The notes below the pieces were generated by a model that was given only the letters and a program-made list of their open reading frames with translations, had not been told where the DNA came from and made no database searches. A program made the translations under genes and the position numbers. A stretch of 64,000 nucleotides of DNA, taken from positions 279,190 to 343,189 of the forward strand of contig NZ_CP060245.1 in assembly GCF_014252455.1 (NCBI RefSeq), given 5' to 3'. Source of the stretch: Blattabacterium cuenoti. GTDB taxonomy: Bacteria > Bacteroidota > Bacteroidia > Flavobacteriales > Blattabacteriaceae. Positions 45,351 to 54,618 of the stretch are shown in pieces; the stretch's first letter is position 1, and every line of letters starts with the position of its first letter.

Positions 45351-46436
45351 TTAAAATTGAAAGTCTTTTAACAAACGTATGTAAATATCTATTCCATTGA
45401 ATATTTCTGAAATTAAAACATACTCATTAGGTGTATGAGAACGAACGCTATCTCCTACACCCATTTTAATAGTTGGAAAGGACATAATACTTTGATCAGA
45501 AAGTGTAGGGGATCCATAAGTTTTTCTTCCTATCATTTTTGCTTTCAATACAATTGGATGATTTGTATTAATAAAAGAAGCATTAGAATGAAAAGAACGT
45601 GGTTTGATTTTAGAATGAATATTTTTTTGTATCATTTTAATTAATTCTTCATTAGTATATAATTCATTATTTCTAATATCTATAACAAAAGAGCAAAAAT
45701 CAGGAATCATATTATGTTGTATGCCCCCTTGTATTTTCGTAACAGTTAAGGTTGGAATTCCTAGTAATTTTGATTTTTTCTTAAAATGCATATTTCTTAA
45801 ATATTCTATATCTTTTGTAGCCATATAGATGGCATTAATCCCTATATCTCTTGCAGAATGTCCTGTTTTTCCTTCTGCTATACAATCTAATACGATTAAT
45901 CCTTTTTCCGCAATAGCAACTTGCATATTTGTGGGTTCACCTATAATACCTAAATCTATCCATCCTAATTCAGGTAAAATAGATCGTACCCCTAATTTAC
46001 CAGAAATTTCTTCTTCTGCAGTGATAGAAAGAACTAATCTATAAGGTAATACAGATAAACTACTTAAATATATAAAGGTAGAAATTAATGCCACAACGGA
46101 AGCGCCCGCATCATTACTTCCTAACCCTATTAATTTATCTTCTTTTTTTTTTATTTTAGCAATAAAAGGATCTGTTTTCCAATTCCCTCCTGGAGGGACA
46201 GTATCCTGATGAGAGTTTAATAAAATAGTACGAATATTTTTTTTTTTATTATAATTAGTATTTTCAGTCCATATATTATTAAATTTCCTTTGTATATAAA
46301 ATCCATATTGTGAAATATAGTCCTCTATCAAAAAAGAAACTTTTTTTTCTTTTTTTGATAGAGATGGCGTATTGATTATTTTTATCAAAAGTTGTATCGC
46401 TTCTTTCTTTAAAAGAGACAAATTTACTATAGACAT
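45351..46436 (-). CDS. argE: M20-family deacylase of arginine synthesis (ArgE-type)
   Basis: Dinuclear-zinc amidohydrolase of 361 residues. Zinc ligands and catalytic residues are visible in LLNSHQDTVPPGG near residue 74, GLGSNDAGA near residue 107, TAEEEISG near residue 140 and GEPTN near residue 168. GKTGHSARDIG marks the lid domain. In a pathway with an N-acyl-ornithine carbamoyltransferase the deacylase acts on N-acetyl- or N-succinyl-citrulline rather than on acetylornithine, so this is probably an acylcitrulline deacylase. DapE is the main alternative, but the operon position argues for arginine. Overlaps argB by ten bases. Confidence 0.88.
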   Translation of the reverse strand: MSIVNLSLLKKEAIQLLIKIINTPSLSKKEKKVSFLIEDYISQYGFYIQRKFNNIWTENTNYNKKKNIRTILLNSHQDTVPPGGNWKTDPFIAKIKKKEDKLIGLGSNDAGASVVALISTFIYLSSLSVLPYRLVLSITAEEEISGKLGVRSILPELGWIDLGIIGEPTNMQVAIAEKGLIVLDCIAEGKTGHSARDIGINAIYMATKDIEYLRNMHFKKKSKLLGIPTLTVTKIQGGIQHNMIPDFCSFVIDIRNNELYTNEELIKMIQKNIHSKIKPRSFHSNASFINTNHPIVLKAKMIGRKTYGSPTLSDQSIMSFPTIKMGVGDSVRSHTPNEYVLISEIFNGIDIYIRLLKDFQF

Positions 46437-47200
46437 AAAATTGTTTTATGATTTTCATTTAAATTATCAGTATGCCCGATACTCACTTTCAATACTCCAT
46501 TTTTTAATGCAAAAAAAGCATTTTCTAATTTTGTAATCATCCCATTTTTTACCGTATGATTCTTTTTTAGTATTTGAAATAAATTAAAATCTATTTTTTT
46601 ATAATAAGATTCCGAATCCTGTAAATCTCGTAATACTCCCTTTTTTTCAAAACAAAAATGTAATTCTATTTCATCTCCTTCTTTTGTCAAAGATATAGCT
46701 ATATATGAAGCTATAGTGTCTGCGTTAGTATTTAGAAGATCTCCTTTGCTATTATGAGTAATAGAACATAAAACAGGAACAATATTGTTATTTAAAATAA
46801 ATTTGATAAAAGAGGTATTTATACTTTGTATATCACCTACATATCCATAATCAATATCATCTGTCTTACTACGAAAAGAAGAATTAATACAATTCATATC
46901 CGCTCCGCACAAACCTAAAGCATTACAATGATAAGATTGTAATTTAGCAACGATAGTTTTGTTGATAATTCCAGCATAGGTCATAACAACTATATCAAGA
47001 GTTTCTTTATCCGTAATCCTTCTCCCTTGTATAAATTTGGGCGTTATACCCATTTTATCAGAAATTATGTTTGCCTTACTACCTCCTCCATGAATTAATA
47101 TCTTTTTTCCTGATAATTTCAAAAAAGATTTTAAAGAATGATTAAGAAATTCTGTATGATTAATTAAATTTCCTCCAATTTTTACTATATGGATTTTCAT
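46427..47200 (-). CDS. argB: N-acetylglutamate (or N-acylglutamate) kinase
   Basis: Phosphorylates the acylated glutamate gamma-carboxylate, second step of arginine synthesis. Amino-acid-kinase fold of 257 residues: IVKIGGNLI at the N-terminus, LIHGGGSKANIISDKMG near residue 36, and NTNADTIASYIA near residue 163. It lacks the N-terminal extra helix of the arginine-inhibited hexameric kinases, so strong allosteric arginine inhibition is not expected. Overlaps argF' by four bases and argE by ten. Confidence 0.93.
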   Translation of the reverse strand: MKIHIVKIGGNLINHTEFLNHSLKSFLKLSGKKILIHGGGSKANIISDKMGITPKFIQGRRITDKETLDIVVMTYAGIINKTIVAKLQSYHCNALGLCGADMNCINSSFRSKTDDIDYGYVGDIQSINTSFIKFILNNNIVPVLCSITHNSKGDLLNTNADTIASYIAISLTKEGDEIELHFCFEKKGVLRDLQDSESYYKKIDFNLFQILKKNHTVKNGMITKLENAFFALKNGVLKVSIGHTDNLNENHKTILCL

Positions 47201-48165
47201 GATAAAGATTGTAATATTTTTAAAAAAATTATTTGTGAAGAATAAATTCTATTTTCTGCCTGTTTCAAAATAATGGAAGAAGGACTATCCAAAACAGAAT
47301 CTTCCACCACCATATTTCTCCTTACCGGTAAACAATGCATAAATTTTGCATTATTAGTTAATTTCATTTTATTTTTAGTAATCATCCAATCAGTACTATG
47401 ACAAAGTATTTTTCCATAATGTATATAACTACTCCAATTTTTTGCATATATAAAATCTGCATTTAAAAATGCTTCCTCTTGATTATATGTAGTATAAATT
47501 CCGTTAGAAAATTTTTTAGATAGATCGTACTTTTCTGGAAAAGTAATGGTTAAATCGATTTCTTTTATCTTAGATATCCATTGAACAAAGGAATTTGCTA
47601 CAGACTGTGGTAATGGTTTGATATGAGGCGCCCAACTTAACACAACTTTACATTTTTTCTTATTATTATTTAAAAAAAAAGGGCTACATTCTACAATTGT
47701 CATCACATCTGCTAAAGACTGCAAAGGATGTAAGGTAGCACTTTCCATATTAATCACTGGAATTTTAGAATATGTCAATATTTTATTAAAAATTACTTCT
47801 TTATAATCATAATCTCTATCTATAAGATTAGGAAAAGTTCTTACGGCCATAATATCACAATATAGACTCATCACAGAAATAGCCTCCTTTAAATGTTCTT
47901 GAGTAGATTTCATAATATTTCCATCATTCATTTCAATTTTCCAAGAATCCTTATGAATATTTAATACCCAAATATTGCATCCTAAATTAAAAGCGGCCTT
48001 TTGACAACTAATTCTTGTACGTAAAGAAGGATTAAAAAAAACCAATCCAATTGTTTTATTTTTTCCAATATGATAAAACTTATATGGATTATTCTTCAAA
48101 TCAATGGCTTCTTTAATCAGATCATACACATTAATAACATCTTCTACACTAAAAAAATTTTTCAT
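47197..48165 (-). CDS. argF': N-acyl-L-ornithine carbamoyltransferase (SOTCase/AOTCase type)
   Basis: Transfers carbamoyl phosphate to N-acetyl- or N-succinylornithine. Start set at the ATG at 48165 (322 residues), where MKNFFSVEDV fits the family; a frame from 48183 would overlap carB. Carbamoyl-phosphate site is FFNPSLRTR near residues 43-51; HPLQSLADVMTI and MHCLPVRRNMVV match Bacteroides N-succinylornithine transcarbamylase and not ordinary OTCase. The specificity position, Pro90 in the B. fragilis succinyl enzyme and Glu92 in the Xanthomonas acetyl enzyme as I recall them, is Gln89 here (STQEHLKEA), with one residue deleted nearby. Substrate is therefore open. Confidence 0.9.
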   Translation of the reverse strand: MKNFFSVEDVINVYDLIKEAIDLKNNPYKFYHIGKNKTIGLVFFNPSLRTRISCQKAAFNLGCNIWVLNIHKDSWKIEMNDGNIMKSTQEHLKEAISVMSLYCDIMAVRTFPNLIDRDYDYKEVIFNKILTYSKIPVINMESATLHPLQSLADVMTIVECSPFFLNNNKKKCKVVLSWAPHIKPLPQSVANSFVQWISKIKEIDLTITFPEKYDLSKKFSNGIYTTYNQEEAFLNADFIYAKNWSSYIHYGKILCHSTDWMITKNKMKLTNNAKFMHCLPVRRNMVVEDSVLDSPSSIILKQAENRIYSSQIIFLKILQSLS

Positions 48166-48169
48166 AAAT

Positions 48170-51100
48170 TTATTTATATTCATCCCAAGAAGTTATAAAT
48201 AATTGATCCATAGATAAATTACAAAAAGCTTTAATAAAAGCTTTGGCTAAACGTGCGTTAGTTAATAGAGGAATATTAAAATCTATAGAATAACGTCTTA
48301 TAGCATAATCATTATCTAATTCTGATTTACTTAAATTTTTTGGAATATTAATAATCAAATCAAATTTTCTATCCTTAATCAAATCAATCACATTAGGGTA
48401 TTTTTTTACATTTGGCCAATGTACCCTTATAGAGGGAATTCCATAATCTGATAAAAAACTATTTGTTCCTTCTGTGGAAAACAAAATATATCTTTTATGA
48501 TGCAAAAGTTTTACCATATCTAAAAGATCTAATTTAGATTCTATTGGCCCCCCAGATATAAGAATATTTTTTTTTGGAATAGTATACCCAACAGCAAGCA
48601 TAGATTTTAAAATAGCTTCATCAAAAGTATATCCTAAACATCCTACTTCTCCAGTTGAAGTCATATCCACCCCCAAAACAGGATCTGCATCTTGTAAACG
48701 TGAAAAAGAAAATTGGGAAGCTTTAATTCCTAAAAAATTCATAGTAAAAAAATCAGGCTCCTTTTTTTTCTGTTTTTTTCCAATAAGTACTTTTGTAGCT
48801 AAAGTTATCATATTAAAATGAGATACTTTTGATACAAAAGGAAAACTTCTGGAGGCTCTCAAATTACATTCAATAACTTTTATTTCATTATCTTTAGATA
48901 AAAATTGAATATTAAAAGGTCCAGATATATTAAAATATTGAGATATTTTTTTAGATATACGGACAATTTCCTTTAATGTAGATAAATATAAATTCTGCGG
49001 AGGATATACTAATGTGGCATCTCCTGAATGTACACCTGCAAATTCTACATGTTCAGATATAGCATAATATAAAATATCTCCATTTTGAGAAACAGCATCT
49101 AATTCAATTTCTTTAGAGTTTTTTATAAATTCTGTGATCACTAATGGTTTATCAAAAGATATCGATTTATTATCCATCAGATAAGACTGAAGTTCTTCAT
49201 AATTAGAAATCACATTCATATGCGCACCTGAAAGAACATAAGAAGGTCTAACTAATATCGGATAATCAACTTTTTCTACAAATTTATAAATTTGATCAAA
49301 ATCTGATAATTCTTTCCATCTAGGTTGTTTTATACCTAAATCATCCATCGCATGGGAAAATTTGTATCTATTTTCTACTTTGTCTATAGAAATAGGAGAT
49401 GTTCCTAAAATATTTACTTTTTGTTCATAAAGTTTTAAAACTAAATTATTAGGAATTTGACCACCCATAGAAACTATTGTCCCTTTTGGTTTTTCTACAT
49501 CTATAATGTCTAAGACACGTTCTAAAGTAAGTTCTTCAAAATATAATCTATCACAAATATCAAAATCTGTACTTACTGTTTCTGGATTGTAATTAATCAT
49601 GATGGATCTATAAGATTCTTTATGAATCGCATTTAATGTATTTACACAACACCAATCAAATTCGACACTACTTCCAATTCTATACACACCAGATCCTAAA
49701 GTAATTACGGATTTTTGATCTTCTTCATAAATTATGTCATGTTGAATAGCATGATAAGTTAAATACAAATAATTGGTATGTGCTGGATATTCAGAAGCTA
49801 AAGTATCAATTTGTCTTACATAGGGAACAATGTTTTTTTCCTTTCTATATTTTCTGATTTTTTTTTCCATATCATAAATACTATCTTTCTCTTTATTATT
49901 CTTTATAATCATCGCTATTTGTAAATCAGAAAAACCTTCTTTTTTAGCTTTTTGTAATAATTTCTTTGGAAGATCCTTACAATCATTATAAAAAGAAATC
50001 TTTTTTTTTGTTTTAAAAATGTTTTCCAATTGGTATAAAAACCATAAATCAATCTTGGTAAGATCATGTATTTCTTGAATAGAAATTCCTTTTTCTAAAG
50101 CTTCTTCTAAAAATATAACTCTTTGATAGGTCGGTTTTTTCAAAGCTTCTTTAAGTAAAAGAGTAGATCCTATTTTTTTTGTATTTTTTGAATTTATAAA
50201 CCCTAACATTCCAATATCTAACATACGAATTCCTTTTTGTAAAGCCTCTTCAAAAGATCCTCCAATCGCCATGACTTCTCCTACACTTTTCATACTACTT
50301 CCAATTCTATTAGAAACTCCATAAAATTTTTGTAAATCCCATCTTGGAATTTTGCATACTACATAATCTAATGCGGGTTCAAAAAAAGAAGAAGTAGTCT
50401 TATTTACAGAATTTTTCAATTCTGGTAATCCATATCCTATAGCTAATTTTGCAGCAACAAAAGCTAATGGGTATCCAGTAGCTTTAGAAGCAAGAGCGCT
50501 AGAACGAGAAAGACGAGCGTTAATTTCAATTACACGATAATCTTCCGATTTAGGATCTAATGCAAATTGTACATTACATTCTCCAACTATTTCAAAATCT
50601 CTCGCGATATCTAGAGATAATTTTCTTAAAAAAAAATATTCTGAATGATTTAAAGTTTGCGAAGGTGCTACTACAATACTTTCCCCTGTATGAATTCCTA
50701 TAGGATCAAAATTTTCCATATTACATACGGAAATACAATTATTGTAATTATCTCTAACTATTTCATATTCAATCTCTTTCCATCCATCTAAAAATTCTTC
50801 TATAACAACTTGAGAAGAGTAAGAAAAAGCCTTACTGACTATTTTTTTTAAATCCTTAATATTATAAACCAAGCCACTTCCTAATCCTCCAAGAGTATAA
50901 GCAGATCTAATAAGAATAGGAAAACCTATTTGAAAAGAATAGGAGATGGCATGATCGATAGAATTTACTACAAAACTTTTTGTCGTTTTTATATTCATAC
51001 GATTTAACCTATTTCTAAAAAGATTTCTATCTTCACTTTGAATAATAGATTCCATAGACGTACCTAAAACTTTCATTTTATATTTTTCTATGATTCCTTT

Positions 51101-51400
51101 TTGAAATAGTTCCACGCCACAATTTAATGCCGTTTGCCCACCAAAAGAAAGTAAAATCCCTTTAGGCCTTTCCTTTTCAATAACCCCTTTTATAAAAAAA
51201 AAAGTCAGAGGAAGAAAATATACTTTATCAGCAATTTCTTTCGAAGTTTGAACAGTAGCAATATTCGGATTAATTAATATTGTATAAATACCCTCCTCTT
51301 TCAGTGCTTTTAAAGCTTGAGTCCCAGAATAATCAAATTCACCAGCTTCTCCTATTTTTAAAGCTCCGGATCCCAAAATCAGTACTTTATCTATTTTCAT
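48170..51400 (-). CDS. carB: Carbamoyl-phosphate synthase, large subunit
   Basis: Makes carbamoyl phosphate from ammonia (delivered by CarA), bicarbonate and two ATP. Full length at 1076 residues. The two homologous synthetase halves are both intact: KVLILGSGALKIGEAGEFDYSGTQA at the N-terminus and VITLGSGVYRIGSSVEFDWCCVNT near residue 560. ATP-grasp signatures include RSAYTLGGLGSG near residue 165 and RPSYVLSGAHMNV near residue 710. A C-terminal allosteric domain follows. In this operon the product goes to argF'; it could also serve pyrimidine synthesis. Starts 13 bases after carA. Confidence 0.97.
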   Translation of the reverse strand: MKIDKVLILGSGALKIGEAGEFDYSGTQALKALKEEGIYTILINPNIATVQTSKEIADKVYFLPLTFFFIKGVIEKERPKGILLSFGGQTALNCGVELFQKGIIEKYKMKVLGTSMESIIQSEDRNLFRNRLNRMNIKTTKSFVVNSIDHAISYSFQIGFPILIRSAYTLGGLGSGLVYNIKDLKKIVSKAFSYSSQVVIEEFLDGWKEIEYEIVRDNYNNCISVCNMENFDPIGIHTGESIVVAPSQTLNHSEYFFLRKLSLDIARDFEIVGECNVQFALDPKSEDYRVIEINARLSRSSALASKATGYPLAFVAAKLAIGYGLPELKNSVNKTTSSFFEPALDYVVCKIPRWDLQKFYGVSNRIGSSMKSVGEVMAIGGSFEEALQKGIRMLDIGMLGFINSKNTKKIGSTLLLKEALKKPTYQRVIFLEEALEKGISIQEIHDLTKIDLWFLYQLENIFKTKKKISFYNDCKDLPKKLLQKAKKEGFSDLQIAMIIKNNKEKDSIYDMEKKIRKYRKEKNIVPYVRQIDTLASEYPAHTNYLYLTYHAIQHDIIYEEDQKSVITLGSGVYRIGSSVEFDWCCVNTLNAIHKESYRSIMINYNPETVSTDFDICDRLYFEELTLERVLDIIDVEKPKGTIVSMGGQIPNNLVLKLYEQKVNILGTSPISIDKVENRYKFSHAMDDLGIKQPRWKELSDFDQIYKFVEKVDYPILVRPSYVLSGAHMNVISNYEELQSYLMDNKSISFDKPLVITEFIKNSKEIELDAVSQNGDILYYAISEHVEFAGVHSGDATLVYPPQNLYLSTLKEIVRISKKISQYFNISGPFNIQFLSKDNEIKVIECNLRASRSFPFVSKVSHFNMITLATKVLIGKKQKKKEPDFFTMNFLGIKASQFSFSRLQDADPVLGVDMTSTGEVGCLGYTFDEAILKSMLAVGYTIPKKNILISGGPIESKLDLLDMVKLLHHKRYILFSTEGTNSFLSDYGIPSIRVHWPNVKKYPNVIDLIKDRKFDLIINIPKNLSKSELDNDYAIRRYSIDFNIPLLTNARLAKAFIKAFCNLSMDQLFITSWDEYK

Positions 51401-51413
51401 ATTATAATATTCT

Positions 51414-52499
51414 TTAATGATTTTTTCTTATAATAGAATTGATAAAAATATCAAATAAAAATTCGGTATCTCTAGGTCCACTAGAGGACTCTGGATGAAA
51501 TTGTACTGAAAAAAAAGGTTTCCATTTATGGATGATTCCTTCACAAGTATTATCATTTAAATTTTTAAAAAAAATTTTCCATTCCCTATCAATCTTAATA
51601 GGGTTCAAAACATATCCATGATTTTGTGATGTAATAAAATTTTGTCCTTTTTCTAATAATAAAACTGGTTGATTATGTCCTCTATGTGCATATTCCAATT
51701 TATAAGTATCTCCTCCCGCAGCAAGACCTAAAAGTTGATTTCCTAAACATATTCCAAAGATAGGAGTCTCTTTTTTAAGAGCCTTACGAAGATATAATAT
51801 GGGTTTTTCATAAATTTTAGGATTTCCAGGCCCATTAGAAAGAACTAATCCGTCATATTGGTCTTTTGTAAAATCATAATCCCATGGAACTCTTATAATT
51901 GTACAATTTCTACGCAATAAACAACGTAAAATATTATTTTTTAATCCAAAATCTACAAGTAATACTTGATATTTTCCATTTCCATATATAATTTTTTTAT
52001 CAGTAGAAACTTTTTGAGAAAGATTATCTTTATTAGGATCATAAAAAGGAAGATCTTCTTTTTCTATGACAATTTTTCCTAACATAGACCCTCCTTTTTT
52101 TCTAAGTTTTTTTGCAATAAATCTGGTATCTATATCATATAATCCAGGGACTCCATGTTCTTCTAACCAATCCGATAGGTTTTTATACATATTCCAATGA
52201 TACGGACGTTTTGAATAATACGAAATAATTAGTCCGGATACTTGAACTTTATCGGATTCATAAAATTTATGAATTTTTTCATTAAAATATGGATATGGAA
52301 CTCCATAATTTCCTATGATTGGATAAGTAAAAGTCAAAATTTGACCTTTATAAGAGGGATCTGTTAGACTTTCCGTATACCCAGTCATAGATGTATTAAA
52401 GACAACCTCTCCAGAGGAGGATGTTTTTGCTCCAAAATGAGATGCTTTATACCTTGTTCCATCTTCCAGTATCAGCATAGCTATTCTTTTATTTTTCAT
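51414..52499 (-). CDS. carA: Carbamoyl-phosphate synthase, small (glutaminase) subunit
   Basis: Glutamine amidotransferase that supplies ammonia to CarB through a tunnel. Class I triad is present: Cys in PIFGICLGNQLLG near residue 252, and His-x-Glu in VQFHPESSSGP near residue 337. The N-terminal CarA-specific domain contains EVVFNTSMTGYTESLTDPSYKGQI. Length 361. Its first codons overlap the argD stop by 11 bases; an ATG seven codons on (52478) would avoid the overlap. Confidence 0.96.
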   Translation of the reverse strand: MKNKRIAMLILEDGTRYKASHFGAKTSSSGEVVFNTSMTGYTESLTDPSYKGQILTFTYPIIGNYGVPYPYFNEKIHKFYESDKVQVSGLIISYYSKRPYHWNMYKNLSDWLEEHGVPGLYDIDTRFIAKKLRKKGGSMLGKIVIEKEDLPFYDPNKDNLSQKVSTDKKIIYGNGKYQVLLVDFGLKNNILRCLLRRNCTIIRVPWDYDFTKDQYDGLVLSNGPGNPKIYEKPILYLRKALKKETPIFGICLGNQLLGLAAGGDTYKLEYAHRGHNQPVLLLEKGQNFITSQNHGYVLNPIKIDREWKIFFKNLNDNTCEGIIHKWKPFFSVQFHPESSSGPRDTEFLFDIFINSIIRKNH

Positions 52500-53637
52500 T
52501 TTTTTCTATATAGAATAAAGCTTTTTTTAGTTTTTTAATAAATAATTTTATATGATAAATGTTTATGCTTAGTGGAGGTAGTAATCGTAATACATAAGGA
52601 TTATTAGAAGTTCCAACAAATACTTTTTCTTTATAAACTAAAATATTTTTTAAATTTTTAATAGTAAAATTAAATTCTAACCCTAACATCAGACCTCTTC
52701 CTCTTATTTTTTTTATTTGAGGAATTTTTTGTAATTTTTGCAACAGTATATTTCCCATTGTTTTTGCATTTTCAATTAAATTTTCTTTTTTAATAATTTC
52801 TAATACGGAAATACCAGCTGTACAAGCTAAATGATTACCTCCAAATGTAGTGCCTAACATCCCATGATATGGATGAAATTTAGGATGTATCAAAACTCCT
52901 CCTATGGGAAATCCATTGCCCATTCCTTTAGCAATAGTAATTAAATCTGGTTGTATCGGATATAAATGATGAGAAAAAAAAGATCCAGTTCTTCCATATC
53001 CACTTTGAATTTCATCAATAATCAAAATAGTATCATATTTTTTACAAAGGTCCCAAACTGTACAAAAAAAATTGTACCCAGGATCTATAATTCCAGATAC
53101 CCCTTGTATCCCTTCCGTGATAACAGCACAAATATCTCCATTTTTTAATTTTTTTTCTAAAGAAGTAAAATCTTTATAATCCATCAGGATAGTTTTATGT
53201 TGAGCATTAAAAGGAGATACTATTTTATAATTATCTGTTATAGAACAACTTCCGCTAGTTCTACCATGAAACCCACCCCTAAAAAAAATAACTTTTTTTT
53301 TCCCTGTATGAAAAGAAGCTATTTTTAATGCATTTTCATTAGATTCCGTTCCAGAATTACAAATAAATAATGAATAATTATCATATCCTGAAATTATTCC
53401 CAATAAATTCGCTAATTTTTTTTGTTGATCAATAAATACACTATTTGAATAATAAGATATTTTATGAATTTGTTGGATTAATGATTGAATATAATATGGA
53501 TGAGAATGACCAATTGAAATAACTGCATGTCCTCCATAAAAATCTAAATATCTATTTCCTTTTTTATCATAAATATATACTCCTTTACTTTTTTTTAATT
53601 CGATATTTAGAATCGGATAAACGTCAAATAATTCCAT
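52489..53637 (-). CDS. argD: Acetylornithine (N-acylornithine) aminotransferase
   Basis: PLP enzyme converting N-acylglutamate semialdehyde to N-acylornithine. Class III aminotransferase of 382 residues. The cofactor region shows FICNSGTESNENALKIA near residue 93 and FFRGGFHGRTSGS near residue 121. IIDEIQSGYGRTG and the PLP lysine in TIAKGMGNGFPIGG near residue 238 follow. GTTFGGNHLACTAG is the family motif. Class III enzymes of this type can also act in lysine synthesis (DapC role), which may matter in a reduced genome. Three bases separate it from argC. Confidence 0.94.
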   Translation of the reverse strand: MELFDVYPILNIELKKSKGVYIYDKKGNRYLDFYGGHAVISIGHSHPYYIQSLIQQIHKISYYSNSVFIDQQKKLANLLGIISGYDNYSLFICNSGTESNENALKIASFHTGKKKVIFFRGGFHGRTSGSCSITDNYKIVSPFNAQHKTILMDYKDFTSLEKKLKNGDICAVITEGIQGVSGIIDPGYNFFCTVWDLCKKYDTILIIDEIQSGYGRTGSFFSHHLYPIQPDLITIAKGMGNGFPIGGVLIHPKFHPYHGMLGTTFGGNHLACTAGISVLEIIKKENLIENAKTMGNILLQKLQKIPQIKKIRGRGLMLGLEFNFTIKNLKNILVYKEKVFVGTSNNPYVLRLLPPLSINIYHIKLFIKKLKKALFYIEKNEK

Positions 53638-53640
53638 TTT

Positions 53641-54618
53641 TTAGAAACGGATAGATTTTAATTTTAAACCACAAGTTTCTTCTAAATTGAAGAGAAGATT
53701 CATATTTTGTATAGCTTGACCGGAAGCGCCTTTTATAAGATTATCTATAATACTGATAATAATGATTTTATTTTTTTCTTTCATAAGATGTAAAATACAC
53801 TTATTAGTATTAATTACTTGTTTCATATCAATATTGATATCGGAAATTTTTACAAAAGGGTGGTTTTTATAAAATATTTTATAAATATCCTGATTTTTTT
53901 CTAAAGAATAATTAGAATCCGTATATACTGTTGCTATAATTCCTCTAGAAAAATTTCCTCTATAAGGGATAAAATATATTTCAGAAGAAAAATTTTTTTG
54001 TAATTTATGAATAGTTTGTGTAATTTCTTGTAAATGCTGATGTTTAAATATTTTATAAGTAGAAATATTATTATTTCTCCAACTAAATTGATTTGTATCA
54101 CTAATTTGTTTTCCAGATCCTGTGGATCCAGTTATAGAACTAATATGTATATTATTTTTTAATAAATTACCTTTTGCTAAAGGTAATAATGCTAAAAGAA
54201 TAGCCGTAGCAAAACATCCTGGATTTGCAATATTATTTGATTGTTTTATGATATCTTTTTGTAATTCTGGTAGTCCATATATAAATTTTCTACCTTGAAA
54301 TACAGATTTATTCATATTTCTAAAATCTTGACTAAGATCAATTACTTTTACTTTATTGTGTAAGTATTTTAATTCTTTTATAGATTTTCCATGTCCGGAA
54401 CAAAGAAATACTATATCAATTTTATTACTTATGAATGAATCAGTGAACTTCATATCCTCTATTTCCCCTATTAAATCTGTATGAATCGAATGAATATATT
54501 CTCCTGCTTTACTTCTGCTAAGTACACTATTAATTCGTACTTTTGGATGATGAATGATTAATCTAATTAATTCTCCAGCAGTATATCCAGTTCCTCCTAT
54601 AATACCGATTTCAATCAT
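53641..54618 (-). CDS. argC: N-acetyl-gamma-glutamyl-phosphate reductase
   Basis: NADPH-dependent reduction of the acylglutamyl phosphate to the semialdehyde. Rossmann start EIGIIGGTGYTAGELIRLI, catalytic Cys in NIANPGCFATAILLAL near residue 135, and catalytic His region FIPYRGNFSRGIIATVYT near residue 222. Length 325. Starts within the last four bases of argG. Confidence 0.95.
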   Translation of the reverse strand: MIEIGIIGGTGYTAGELIRLIIHHPKVRINSVLSRSKAGEYIHSIHTDLIGEIEDMKFTDSFISNKIDIVFLCSGHGKSIKELKYLHNKVKVIDLSQDFRNMNKSVFQGRKFIYGLPELQKDIIKQSNNIANPGCFATAILLALLPLAKGNLLKNNIHISSITGSTGSGKQISDTNQFSWRNNNISTYKIFKHQHLQEITQTIHKLQKNFSSEIYFIPYRGNFSRGIIATVYTDSNYSLEKNQDIYKIFYKNHPFVKISDINIDMKQVINTNKCILHLMKEKNKIIIISIIDNLIKGASGQAIQNMNLLFNLEETCGLKLKSIRF

